Positions 8,268 through 16,790 of a DNA stretch of 64,000 bases are shown one piece after another. The first letter of the stretch is position 1. Each line of letters begins with the position of its first letter. The DNA lies in NCBI RefSeq assembly GCF_009695935.1, contig NZ_VUMY01000012.1, positions 22,943 to 86,942 on the forward strand, given 5' to 3'. This DNA is from Mobiluncus porci (GTDB taxonomy: Bacteria; Actinomycetota; Actinomycetes; Actinomycetales; Actinomycetaceae). The position numbers were made by a program, and so were the translations under genes. Under the pieces are notes generated by a model. The model had not been told where the DNA came from. It did not search any database and worked only from the letters and a program-made list of their open reading frames with translations.

Positions 8268-9019
8268 CAGCGCACCCCCATAATCAAATCGGCGACGATA
8301 TTAATTGAGTTCCATAGAGACTGGCCCTTAGCGCGCGAATAATCCGTGTAGCGAATATTGACTGGTGCTTCGGCCCAAGGAAGTCCGGAACGTCCGAGTT
8401 GGGCCACAATCTCCGAGGCGTGCGCCATCCGGTTTTGCTGTAAATGCAGGGTTGAGGCGGCGCGGCGAGAGAGTAGCCGCAAACCATTATGGGCATCGGT
8501 CAACCGCATCCGCGTAGTTTTCGCGGTGGCCCAAGCCGCGGTTTTCAAGACCACGCGTTTGGCGAGGCCCATCTCTTGATGAGTGGACAAGAAACGCGAG
8601 CCAAAGACGATATCGAGACCTTCCGTTCGTGCCTTTTCCCACATGGCTTCCACATCGGCAGTGGAATGTTGACCATCGGAGTCAAAGGTCGCCAGGTATG
8701 GCAGGTCGCTGGCTTGCAGAAAAAAGGAGATTCCGGTTTGCAGCGCCGCGCCTTGGCCAAGGTTTATGGCGTGACGCAGGACGGTGGCTCCGGCTTCGTG
8801 GGCGAGTTGAGCGGAATCATCGGTAGAACCATCATCAATTGCGATGACATTTGGAAACGTCTGGAGGGCATTTTTAATGACCTCTTTCACCACCGAGCCT
8901 TCATTATAAATCGGCACGATAAGAGCAACTTCTTCTCCGGCCCTACGTGTTTTCTCGGTTTCGTTCACGTCTCTCATTGTGTCATGACGGCAACTCATTT
9001 TAGAAACACGGCGTGCCAT
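8267..9019 (-). CDS. GT2 glycosyltransferase, polyprenyl-phosphate sugar transferase type
   Basis: Family 2 glycosyltransferase of 250 residues resembling DPM1/polyprenyl-phosphate mannosyl- or glucosyltransferases, which charge the lipid carrier with a sugar from a nucleotide donor at the cytoplasmic face. ALIVPIYNEGS starts at 32, IDDGSTDDS is at 61-69, DSDGQH (metal site) at 113-118, and FGSRFL and DAHNGLRLLSR follow. No C-terminal membrane helices are present; the coupled DUF2304 protein may provide the anchor. No clear ribosome site decides between the ATG at 9019 and internal ATGs at codons 8 and 15. It is divergent from the amidase gene at 9184. Confidence 0.8.
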   Translation of the reverse strand: MARRVSKMSCRHDTMRDVNETEKTRRAGEEVALIVPIYNEGSVVKEVIKNALQTFPNVIAIDDGSTDDSAQLAHEAGATVLRHAINLGQGAALQTGISFFLQASDLPYLATFDSDGQHSTADVEAMWEKARTEGLDIVFGSRFLSTHQEMGLAKRVVLKTAAWATAKTTRMRLTDAHNGLRLLSRRAASTLHLQQNRMAHASEIVAQLGRSGLPWAEAPVNIRYTDYSRAKGQSLWNSINIVADLIMGVR

Positions 9020-9054
9020 GCCTAGACAGCAAACCTCAAATCAGGTATGTTACT

Positions 9055-9066
9055 AATGTTAACATT
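9055..9066. promoter_or_regulatory. 12-bp palindrome in divergent promoter region
   Basis: AATGTTAACATT is a perfect palindrome placed between the GT2 gene (minus) and the amidase gene (plus), in an AT-rich stretch (9048-9095). It could be an operator or simply part of the promoters. No matching copy was noticed elsewhere in the window. Confidence 0.25.
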
Positions 9067-9183
9067 GTTAAAATTGAATGCTAAACATAACCAAACACAA
9101 CCTCGCTGGTGGGAATACCAGAGCATAGGTTGCGATTGGTGGAAAAATCGGGAAAGCTTATTTCCGGATGTTTAGGAGGAAAC

Positions 9184-11493
9184 ATGGGAAAGAATCACCT
9201 TGGGGGAGCCAACTTCTGGACCGGAGCGCTCGCAACCGTTGCCGCCATTAGCTTGTGGGGAGGTGTCCCTGCGATTGGAGCGGTTCCGTCGACAATGATG
9301 AACCAGTCGGGGAGTGACACCCTGAGCTCGGATTTTCGCGAGGTCGAGACTTTGCCGAATCTTCCGGAAACGACCCTGAACGAAAAAATCAGAGAATTCA
9401 GCGCGGCTTCACCTCTTTCTGCCCAAGATGAAAACGGTCGCACTTTGACCCAAAAATTCACCTCGGGCCTCGCGACTCCGGACCAGACGGTGAAGCTCAC
9501 TGCCACCGCAGAGATTGATTCCGTAGTGGCTTTGGTGGCCGCGAAATGGCCGGCCTCGGGTCCCCAACCGCTAGCAGTTCTCGGGCGCACCTTGAAAGGC
9601 GGCGCTTGGACCGATTGGGAAACCGTTGGCGAAGAGTTTGAAACCAGCGCGGATGGCCAGACCAAAGCCACTGAAGCTTGGATTGTGGTGAATGCGGCTA
9701 AAGTCGAGATCGCCTTGGTGATGTCGGATTCGACCGCCAACATCCAACCGCAACTGGAGGTGATTGACCCCGGCACTCGCGTGGAAGACAACAAATTTGC
9801 GCTTCCGGAAACGGGCTCGACTCTAGCGGGACCGGTTCCGGCTCAAGCCGGTGGGAAAGATGGGGGAACTCCGAACAACGATCCTTCCACGGACGATTCC
9901 GGTCAACAAGTGCAGCCGCAGCCCCCCGCCAATGCTTGGACTAATGTTCCCGCAACGGATGGGCCCGTAGAATTGCTGACCCGCGATGCTTGGGGAGCCG
10001 ATCCGAGCTGGCGAACCTGGACCCCACGAGCCGGAAAAGTGCAGGCGGCGGTGGTTCACCACACTGCTAGCCAAAATGATTATTCCGCAGAAGCGGTGCC
10101 GGGAATCTTGCGCGCCATTTATCGCTACCACGCGCTGAGCCTCAAATGGGGAGATATCGGCTACAACGTTTTGGTCGATAACTACGGGCGTGCCTGGCAG
10201 GGGCGCGACGGCGACTTTTGGTCTTATAACACGATTGGAGCACATGCTTCGGGTGTGAACCAATCGACTTTCGGAATCTCCGTCCTTGGCAACTACTCCA
10301 ATTTTAGGCCCTCCGATGCGGCTGTTGCCACGGTCGCCAAGGTGATTACCTACAAGCTTCCGGTCGGAATGGATCCGTTTAATATGTCAACTCCGGTGAC
10401 CAAGGCGAATGGAACCGTGATTCATGTTCCGGTCGTTTCCGGTCACCGCGATGTGGGCGCGACTGCTTGCCCCGGTCAGGCCTTCTATGACTATCTTCCG
10501 ACAGTGCGGAAGCTGGTGGCGGATTACATCGCGGTTCCGTGGTACACCGTGAAAGAACCCAACTATGTAACTGCTGAGCGAGAACAGACTGCCGGTGGTA
10601 TCCCGTTGCAACTGGCTGGAGCCAACCGGATTGATACCTCTATCGAGATTGCTAAACATGCCTTCCCGAGTGGAACAAACACAGTCTATTTAGCCCGTTC
10701 TGATAACACCGCGGACGCGCTGGCTGGAGGAGCCTTGACTGACGGTCCGATTGTGCTGGTGAACTCGGGTCAAGATACTGTTTACAAAGTAAAGTCCTAT
10801 ATCGCATCAACCGGTGCAAAGCGCGTGGTCGCCTTGGGTGGTTACGGAGCGGTAAACGAATCCACCCTGCGGGCGGTTGCCGGATCAGCTTCGACCTCAC
10901 GTCTTGCCGGTGGAAATCGCGCGGAAACTGCCGCCCAAATCGCAGTGCAGGTGACGCAAACCAATCCCGGAATGAGTGCGGTTTACCTTGCGGAGCAAAG
11001 CAAGGGAGTCGATGCCTTAGCTGCTGGTTCACTGATTGATGGGCCAGTGCTGCTGGTGCCGAGTTCCGGCAAGCTGCCGGCTGCGGTGAGCTCCGCTATT
11101 CGCAAGATTGCCCCATCGACTGTGATTGCCTTGGGTGGAACCGGCGCGGTTTCGGATGAAATCTTGAATCAAGCCGCGGCGGGTCGTTCCTCCAGTCGGA
11201 TTGCTGGAGCCGACCGTTATGGGACGGCGCGCGCCATCAGCCAATACCGTTATCCGGAGGGGGCCGCTAGGGTCTATCTGGCTTCCGGCTCCAATCCGGT
11301 TGATGCCGTGGCTGGTGGGGTCTTGACCGACGGCCCGATTCTGTTGTTGCCGAACTCGGCTGGCGCGACTCTGGACGGCAACGCGGGCGGAGAAATCAAT
11401 CGTCTCGGAGCCAAGTTTGTTACCTCGCTGGGTGGGGATGCGGCCGTGGCTATGACCCAAGTTCACCAGGCGGTGGTCTATTCACTGATGTAA
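9184..11493 (+). CDS. Secreted PGRP-type N-acetylmuramoyl-L-alanine amidase with three CWB2 repeats
   Basis: Exported peptidoglycan hydrolase of 769 residues. The ATG at 9184 follows TTAGGAGGAAAC and starts a signal peptide (about 1-36, cut after a GAVPS-like stretch). Residues 50-260 are a beta-rich, Ser/Thr-rich N-terminal region. The amidase_2/PGRP domain spans about 275-445: VVHHTAS with H292/H293, YNVLVDNYGRAWQGRDG, GISVLGNY, GHRDVG with H421 and ACPG with C429, the expected zinc ligands of a working amidase. Three CWB2 (PF04122) repeats follow from about 472 to the end, each with an NRxxTAxxIA element, a VYLAR-like strand, LTDGPILL and VxALGGxxAV. CWB2 repeats tether proteins non-covalently to wall polymers. 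It is single-gene, ending in a strong terminator. Confidence 0.92.
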   Translation: MGKNHLGGANFWTGALATVAAISLWGGVPAIGAVPSTMMNQSGSDTLSSDFREVETLPNLPETTLNEKIREFSAASPLSAQDENGRTLTQKFTSGLATPDQTVKLTATAEIDSVVALVAAKWPASGPQPLAVLGRTLKGGAWTDWETVGEEFETSADGQTKATEAWIVVNAAKVEIALVMSDSTANIQPQLEVIDPGTRVEDNKFALPETGSTLAGPVPAQAGGKDGGTPNNDPSTDDSGQQVQPQPPANAWTNVPATDGPVELLTRDAWGADPSWRTWTPRAGKVQAAVVHHTASQNDYSAEAVPGILRAIYRYHALSLKWGDIGYNVLVDNYGRAWQGRDGDFWSYNTIGAHASGVNQSTFGISVLGNYSNFRPSDAAVATVAKVITYKLPVGMDPFNMSTPVTKANGTVIHVPVVSGHRDVGATACPGQAFYDYLPTVRKLVADYIAVPWYTVKEPNYVTAEREQTAGGIPLQLAGANRIDTSIEIAKHAFPSGTNTVYLARSDNTADALAGGALTDGPIVLVNSGQDTVYKVKSYIASTGAKRVVALGGYGAVNESTLRAVAGSASTSRLAGGNRAETAAQIAVQVTQTNPGMSAVYLAEQSKGVDALAAGSLIDGPVLLVPSSGKLPAAVSSAIRKIAPSTVIALGGTGAVSDEILNQAAAGRSSSRIAGADRYGTARAISQYRYPEGAARVYLASGSNPVDAVAGGVLTDGPILLLPNSAGATLDGNAGGEINRLGAKFVTSLGGDAAVAMTQVHQAVVYSLM

Positions 11494-11505
11494 ATGTCAA
11501 CACAC

Positions 11506-11545
11506 GTGGCGGGGTGCGACTTAGGTCGCTCCTCCCACTGCTTTT
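11506..11545 (+). terminator. Rho-independent terminator after the amidase gene
   Basis: GTGG-GGGG-GCGAC pairs with GTCGC-CCTC-CCAC across the loop TTAG, with two internal mismatches, followed by TGCTTTT. It lies 13 bp after the amidase stop. Confidence 0.65.
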
Positions 11546-11612
11546 AAGTGACTAAGATAGGTCGTGGCGTTATTCGAGGACCCGACCGGGTTGCGCAATT
11601 CGAGAGGAAAAT

Positions 11613-12215
11613 ATGACCCGCATAGTCGATACTGCCCAAGTTTCCCCAGACGCAACGGTTGGCGAGGGCTGTTCCATATGGGACTATGCCCAGGTTCGCG
11701 AGGGGGCGCGGCTGGGCGAAAACTGTATTCTCGGGCGCGGAGCCTACATTGATGCGGGCGTTCGGGTGGGAGACAACTGCAAGATCCAAAACTATGCCTT
11801 GGTTTATGAACCCGCCGAGTTGGAAGACGGGGTGTTCATTGGCCCGGCGGCGGTTTTAACCAACGACGAGTGGCCGCGCGCGGTCAACCCTGACGGTTCC
11901 CTAAAATCTGCCTCGGACTGGGACGCGGTGGGAGTGACCGTGAAACGCGGCGCGGCGATTGGGGCGCGCGCCGTGTGCGTAGCGCCTTGCGTTGTCGGTC
12001 AGTGGGCCACGGTTGGGTCCGGCGCGGTCGTGACACGCGACGTGCCGGACTTTGCATTAATGGTAGGCGTGCCAGCAAAGCGAATTGGCTGGGTGGGGCG
12101 TGCCGGGGTGCGTCTAGAGGCTGTGGAAGGTGAGCCCAACAAATGGCGCTGCCCGATGACCGGCGAAACTTACACGGAAACAAACGAAACTTTGACGTTA
12201 GACGAAAATAACTGA
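11613..12215 (+). CDS. Hexapeptide-repeat N-acetyltransferase, WbpD-like
   Basis: Left-handed beta-helix acetyltransferase of 200 residues resembling WbpD, which uses acetyl-CoA to acetylate the 3-amino group of UDP-GlcNAc3NA to give UDP-2,3-diacetamido-glucuronic acid. Repeated [LIV]GxxxxI hexapeptides run from 10 to 150 (VGEGCSIWDYAQV, LGENCILGRG, VGDNCKIQN, IGPAAVLTNDEWPRA, IGARAVCVAP, VGSGAVV), closing with VPAKRIGWVGRAG. The segment TNDEWPRA resembles the catalytic loop of the family. It heads a WbpD-WbpE-WbpB-like run (11613-14337) with short gaps. The exact amino sugar is inferred from this trio; a related 3- or 4-amino sugar acetyltransferase is the alternative. Confidence 0.85.
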   Translation: MTRIVDTAQVSPDATVGEGCSIWDYAQVREGARLGENCILGRGAYIDAGVRVGDNCKIQNYALVYEPAELEDGVFIGPAAVLTNDEWPRAVNPDGSLKSASDWDAVGVTVKRGAAIGARAVCVAPCVVGQWATVGSGAVVTRDVPDFALMVGVPAKRIGWVGRAGVRLEAVEGEPNKWRCPMTGETYTETNETLTLDENN

Positions 12216-12247
12216 CTGTGGAAGACCCACATAACGGAAGGAACACG

Positions 12248-13348
12248 ATGAGTAAAGATTTTATCCCCGCAGCCAAGCCGATTATTGGAGTTGAAGAACG
12301 CCGCGCGGTGGACGAGGTATTACAGACTGGGATGCTTGCTCAGGGCTCGGTCGTGGCCGATTTTGAATCCGAGTTTTCGGGCTTGCTCGGTGGCGGGAGA
12401 CCGACCGTGGCGGTGAATTCGGGGACATCTGCGCTGTTGTGCGGCTTGTTGGCCGCCGGAATCGGGTCTGGCGACGAAGTCATCGTGCCTTCCTTCACCT
12501 TTGCTGCCACCGCCAACTCGGTGGCTTTGACCGGCGCGACGCCGGTTTTTGCAGACATCGAAGGCGATTACTTCTGTTTGGATCCGAACGCCGTGGAAGC
12601 GGCGATTACCCCGAAAACCAAGGGGATTTTGCCGGTACACCTTTACGGACACCCCGCGAATATGACTGCTTTGGGAGAGATCGCCGTGAAGCACGACTTG
12701 AAGATTTTTGAAGACGCCTGCCAGGCGCACGGCGCAACCTGGAATGGGGCTCAGGTCGGGACTTTCGGGACTTTCGGGGCATTTTCGCTTTACCCGACCA
12801 AGAACATGACCTCCGGTGAAGGTGGGATGATTACCTGTGAGACTGACGAGCTCGCGCGGGTGGCTCGCCTTTTCCGCAACCAGGGCATGGAAAAGCAATA
12901 CCAAAACGAGGTCGTGGGCTTTAATCTGCGCATGACAAATATCCACGCCGCGATTGGGCGCGAGCAGTTAAAGAAGGTTGGGGGCTGGACCAAGCGGCGC
13001 CAAGAGAACGCGGCTTTCTTGAGTGCGAACCTCAAGGGCGTAAAGGTGCCACCAATCGCACCGGAGGCGACCCATGTCTTCCACCAGTACACGATTCGGG
13101 TTCCGGAGGATCGCGATGGTTTCGTGGCGGCGCTGAAGGACGAATACCAGGTCGGTTCCGGGGTTTATTACCCGATTCCAAACCACCGCTTGCCGTCGCT
13201 GACACATTTCGCGCCGGGCCTCGATTTGCCGGCTACCGAAGCGGCGGCCCGCGAGGTGATTTCCCTGCCGGTGCATCCGTCGCTGGACCAGGAGGACTTG
13301 GAGCGGATTGTTGAAGCCGTGAATAGACTCGCAGGAGCTGGTGCGTAA
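12248..13348 (+). CDS. DegT/DnrJ/EryC1/StrS aminotransferase, WbpE-like
   Basis: PLP-dependent sugar aminotransferase of 366 residues, probably converting a UDP-3-keto sugar acid to its 3-amino form with glutamate as donor. The ATG at 12248 follows ACGGAAGG; an in-frame upstream ATG at 12218 lacks this. Family marks: NSGTSALLCGLLAAGI, EVIVPSFTFAATANSV, EDACQAHGATW and FSLYPTKNMTSGEGGM with the PLP lysine K185, then HQYTIRV and a C-terminal SLPVHPSL. It stands 32 bp after the acetyltransferase gene and 2 bp before the dehydrogenase gene, so the three are co-transcribed. This supports the UDP-diacetamido uronic acid route. Confidence 0.88.
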   Translation: MSKDFIPAAKPIIGVEERRAVDEVLQTGMLAQGSVVADFESEFSGLLGGGRPTVAVNSGTSALLCGLLAAGIGSGDEVIVPSFTFAATANSVALTGATPVFADIEGDYFCLDPNAVEAAITPKTKGILPVHLYGHPANMTALGEIAVKHDLKIFEDACQAHGATWNGAQVGTFGTFGAFSLYPTKNMTSGEGGMITCETDELARVARLFRNQGMEKQYQNEVVGFNLRMTNIHAAIGREQLKKVGGWTKRRQENAAFLSANLKGVKVPPIAPEATHVFHQYTIRVPEDRDGFVAALKDEYQVGSGVYYPIPNHRLPSLTHFAPGLDLPATEAAAREVISLPVHPSLDQEDLERIVEAVNRLAGAGA

Positions 13349-13350
13349 AC

Positions 13351-14337
13351 ATGGAAGACATTAAAGTTGGTGTAATCGGCATCGGAAGTATGGGGCGCCA
13401 CCACGTCCGTAACGTGCGAGAAACCCCTGGCGAGACCCTCGTGGCTCTAGCGGATCCGGCGGGAGACAAGTTCGGGGTGGCGGGGGACATGGAAGTTCTG
13501 CCTGACGTTGAGGCGCTGATCGCGGCGGGAATAGAAGCGGCCATTGTTGCCGTGCCTACCGAATTCCACAAGGATATTGCTTTGCAGCTAGCCGCCGCAG
13601 GTGTACATGCGCTCATTGAAAAACCCCTGGCTAGCACCCTCGAGGACGGCGAAGCCATCGTCGCGGCCTACCGCGACGCGAATCTTATCGGAGCCACCGG
13701 CTATGTGGAACGGTGCAATCCGGCGCTTATGGAGCTCTCGAAACGAGTACAGGCCGGAGATCTCGGAGAAATTTTCCAAATCGCTACCCGACGCCAAGGG
13801 CCCTTCCCCATTCGGATTGCTGACGTCGGGGTCATTAAAGACCTCGCAACCCACGACGTGGACTTAACCGCGTGGATTGCCGGCTCGCATTACCAGGAGA
13901 TAGCCGCGCGCACCGCCCGCAAGTCCGGGCGCCCCAATGAAGACCTCGTGGTGGCGACAGGGGTGTTGGAAAACGGGGTGTTGGTCAACCATATCGTCAA
14001 CTGGTTCAGCCCCTACAAAGAGCGCGTGACGACAGTGACCGGCGAGAAAGGCGCCTTGGTGGCTGACACCATGAACTCGACTTTGACTTTCTACGAAAAC
14101 GGCACCAAAGTCGTCGAATGGGATCAAGTCGCGAACGTGCGCGGGGTTAGCGTCGGGGAGGTCCGCCAATATGCTCTTGACCAGCGTGAACCGCTTCGGG
14201 TGGAGCACGAGAACTTCGTGGCTGCGATCAACGGCGATGTCTCGCGAATCGTCCCTATTGCTGAGGCGTTAGAGACGCTGAGAGTGCTTGATGCCATGCT
14301 CGAATCCGCGGCTTGCGGCAAAACAGTGAAACTCTAA
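13351..14337 (+). CDS. Gfo/Idh/MocA oxidoreductase, WbpB-like
   Basis: NAD(P)-dependent sugar dehydrogenase of 328 residues. GVIGIGSMGRHH (7-18) is the Rossmann loop, and E90-K91-P92 (ALIEKPLAS) is the family EKP catalytic motif. GVIKDLATHDVDL carries the conserved catalytic His/Asp pair. In the WbpB role it oxidises C3 of UDP-GlcNAcA so that the WbpE-like aminotransferase can add nitrogen, with 2-oxoglutarate recycling the cofactor. It begins two bases after the aminotransferase stop. The assignment rests on family plus operon order, as Gfo/Idh enzymes are diverse. Confidence 0.85.
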   Translation: MEDIKVGVIGIGSMGRHHVRNVRETPGETLVALADPAGDKFGVAGDMEVLPDVEALIAAGIEAAIVAVPTEFHKDIALQLAAAGVHALIEKPLASTLEDGEAIVAAYRDANLIGATGYVERCNPALMELSKRVQAGDLGEIFQIATRRQGPFPIRIADVGVIKDLATHDVDLTAWIAGSHYQEIAARTARKSGRPNEDLVVATGVLENGVLVNHIVNWFSPYKERVTTVTGEKGALVADTMNSTLTFYENGTKVVEWDQVANVRGVSVGEVRQYALDQREPLRVEHENFVAAINGDVSRIVPIAEALETLRVLDAMLESAACGKTVKL

Positions 14338-14339
14338 AT

Positions 14340-15560
14340 ATGGGTTACCGAATGCATCCCGATGTGACCCTGGTCTCGAGGATTTTTGCTCCGGAATCGG
14401 CGGCGGCATCTTTTCGTCTGGAGGCTCTTGTAAAGGCACTCGCCGATGCGGGAACGAAGGTGGACGTTTTGACCACTATTCCCGCCCCCGGCACTGACCG
14501 CCGAGGTCGCTCGCGAGCGGAGGAGCTTCTGGAAGCAGACGCGTACCGGCGGAGTTTACTGCGGGTGCGCCGGGTACAGGCAAAACGTGACAAAACGGGT
14601 TATATTCGCGGGTATTTATCATATCTGAGTTTCGATATTCCTGCTTTTTTTCGCCTCCTGCTGGCTCCCGCCCCGCGGGTGTATGTCAATGAGCCTCCAC
14701 CCACGACCGGGGCAGTTCTGCGCCTAGTGGCCGCGCTAAAACGTCGTCCCTATGTCTATTACGCCGCCGACATTTGGTCTGATGCGGCTGCGGGGATGGA
14801 TGTGCCGCGCTGGGTGGTTTGGACTTTGCGGACAGTGGAACAGTTCGCGCTTCGCGGAGCGTCGCGAGTTCTCACGGTCACACCGCAGTTCGCTAAGCGC
14901 TGTAAAGAACTCGGGGCTCTTCGGGTCGCCGTGGTTCGCAACGGGATTGACACGGAGGTGTTCACCGACACAGGTGCTGCCCCTGAAGCCCAAGCGGTTC
15001 TGGGTGCAAATCCCGAGGACGGTGAGTGGCTGGTATATGCCGGAACTGCCTCGGAATGGCAGGGGGCAGAAGTTTTCGTAGAGGCATTCGGAAAGATCGT
15101 GGAGGAGTTTCCGCGCGCACGGTTGCTGTTTATTGGTCAAGGTGCGGCGTGGGAGTCTTTGCAAAATGCCACCGCGCGTTTAGCGCCCGACAAGGTATTT
15201 TTTGGCCAAGTCGGAGCCGAGCAAGCTGCTGCCTGGCAACGCGCGGCGAAAGCCTGCTTAGTCTCGATTCGACCCTCTCAGGGGTATGAGGAGGCCTATC
15301 CGACCAAGGTGTTTTCCGCCTTGGCCTGTGGAACACCAGTCATCTATGCCGGTTCCGGGCCCGCCGCGGACGATATCAGGAAATCTGGGCTGGGACTGGC
15401 CTGTGACTGGGAGGCCACGGCAGTCGCGGAGGCAATGCGCACAGTTCTCAGTGGCACGCGCCAGTTCAGTGGTCTTCGGGAGTGGGTTTTGAACAATCAC
15501 TCCCTAGCCAACACGGGATCCCGCGCCGCCAAGGTTGTTCTCGAAACGGCGAAACTCTAA
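14340..15560 (+). CDS. GT4 glycosyltransferase, WbuB-like
   Basis: Retaining GT-B glycosyltransferase of 406 residues. The N-terminal acceptor half contains SRIFAPESAAASFRLEALVKAL and VNEPPPTTGAVLRL, typical of WbuB-like O-antigen enzymes (often acetamido-sugar transferases). The donor half starts near 215 with VVRNGIDTEVF and has VYAGTASEWQGAEVF, FIGQGAAWE and PTKVFSALACGTPVIYAG. The ATG at 14340 lies two bases after the dehydrogenase stop; one at 14352 is also possible and neither has a good Shine-Dalgarno. Its place as the last gene of the Wbp-like run suggests it may transfer the sugar made by those enzymes. Confidence 0.8.
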   Translation: MGYRMHPDVTLVSRIFAPESAAASFRLEALVKALADAGTKVDVLTTIPAPGTDRRGRSRAEELLEADAYRRSLLRVRRVQAKRDKTGYIRGYLSYLSFDIPAFFRLLLAPAPRVYVNEPPPTTGAVLRLVAALKRRPYVYYAADIWSDAAAGMDVPRWVVWTLRTVEQFALRGASRVLTVTPQFAKRCKELGALRVAVVRNGIDTEVFTDTGAAPEAQAVLGANPEDGEWLVYAGTASEWQGAEVFVEAFGKIVEEFPRARLLFIGQGAAWESLQNATARLAPDKVFFGQVGAEQAAAWQRAAKACLVSIRPSQGYEEAYPTKVFSALACGTPVIYAGSGPAADDIRKSGLGLACDWEATAVAEAMRTVLSGTRQFSGLREWVLNNHSLANTGSRAAKVVLETAKL

Positions 15561-15595
15561 GCATTGCGGCCATGGGAGTGTGAAACAATAGGGGA

Positions 15596-16777
15596 ATGAA
15601 AGTCACCGCTGTTTCCACCTGGTTTCCCACCGAGAAAGCCCCCGCTTCCGGAGCGTTCATCGTCAAGGATCTCCATGCGATTGCCGAGGCGGGCGTGGAG
15701 GTGCGGTTGGTGCATCTCGTGGCGCCGCAGGTTGATGATGGCACTCGAGAACTAGAATATGAAGGCATAAAGATTCGCCGGATTCCCTTCCGCACGTTTT
15801 CACCAGTTGGGGTGGCACGGGTTGGCCGCGTGCTGCCGACTTATCTTCAGGGCTCCGACGTGGTGCATTCCATGGCGATGAGCGCGCTGGCGCCAGTAGC
15901 GGCTGCGCGAGCGGGTTCCCTAGAGGCACAGAAAATTCCTTGGGTGCACACCGAACACTGGTCGGGGCTCACCAATCCCGATACCTTGGGAGTGGCGCTG
16001 CGCGTGGCTCGTCCGGGGGTGTTGGCGCTCGAAAAACTGCCCGATGTAGTGACTTCCGTGTGTCCTTACCTCTCCGCCCCGATTCGGCGAGCACGCGGGG
16101 AAAGCTCGCAAAAACCGACTGTGGAAGTGCCGTGCGTGGTCGAACCCGCTTCGACTCTCACCCCACGCCGCGACACCGCCAAAACCGAGCCGTGGAGGCT
16201 CGTGTCGGTTGGCGGCTTGGTGGAGCGAAAAGATCCGATTTTCGCGCTGAAAGTGGTGGCGGAACTTCTCAAGCGAGGTCGTAGTGCGGAACTCACCTGG
16301 GTGGGGTCTGGCCCCTTAGAAGAGGCCTCTCGCAACTATGCCGCCAGCCACGGTGTTACGCTGCGACTGACCGGCCCGCTTCCTCCTGAAGATGTCTATC
16401 GGGAGCTGCAGTCCGCGGATTTATTTATCGGACCCACCCACGGGGATAACTTCTTTGTGTCTTGCGCCGAAGCCATCTTGAACGGGCGACCAGTCGCGGT
16501 TGGGGCCGCCGGGGGGCACCCCGACTACATGCGCGATTTTGTCGGGATTGCCCTGGAGCACCACGATGTGGGGGAATATGCCGATGCGGTGGAGCACTTG
16601 CTGAATGCAAAACCGAATGAACCGAGCGCCGAGGCAATTGCCGGAAGCATCGGCCAGGCCTTTTCCAGCGCGACTGTGGGCATGTCCTATCGGCGCGTCT
16701 ATGAGGCTGTCCTCGAATCCTCTCTTGAAGAGAGTAACGCACTCCTTGCCGCGCTCCCCTCTTGGCGGGGCTGGTAA
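15596..16777 (+). CDS. GT4 glycosyltransferase
   Basis: GT-B family 4 glycosyltransferase of 393 residues. The N-terminus KVTAVSTWFPTEKAPASGAFIVKDL is the usual acceptor-side strand and helix. LVSVGGLVERKDP and LTWVGSGPLEEASRNYA mark the start of the donor domain. GDNFFVSCAEAILNGRPVAVG near 300 is the E-x7-E-type donor-binding segment with the second Glu kept. It is related to the gene at 28187 over its whole length. It starts 35 bp after the previous GT4 gene and probably shares its transcript. Donor and acceptor are not known. Confidence 0.82.
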   Translation: MKVTAVSTWFPTEKAPASGAFIVKDLHAIAEAGVEVRLVHLVAPQVDDGTRELEYEGIKIRRIPFRTFSPVGVARVGRVLPTYLQGSDVVHSMAMSALAPVAAARAGSLEAQKIPWVHTEHWSGLTNPDTLGVALRVARPGVLALEKLPDVVTSVCPYLSAPIRRARGESSQKPTVEVPCVVEPASTLTPRRDTAKTEPWRLVSVGGLVERKDPIFALKVVAELLKRGRSAELTWVGSGPLEEASRNYAASHGVTLRLTGPLPPEDVYRELQSADLFIGPTHGDNFFVSCAEAILNGRPVAVGAAGGHPDYMRDFVGIALEHHDVGEYADAVEHLLNAKPNEPSAEAIAGSIGQAFSSATVGMSYRRVYEAVLESSLEESNALLAALPSWRGW

Positions 16778-16790
16778 GGGGAATTTCTAG

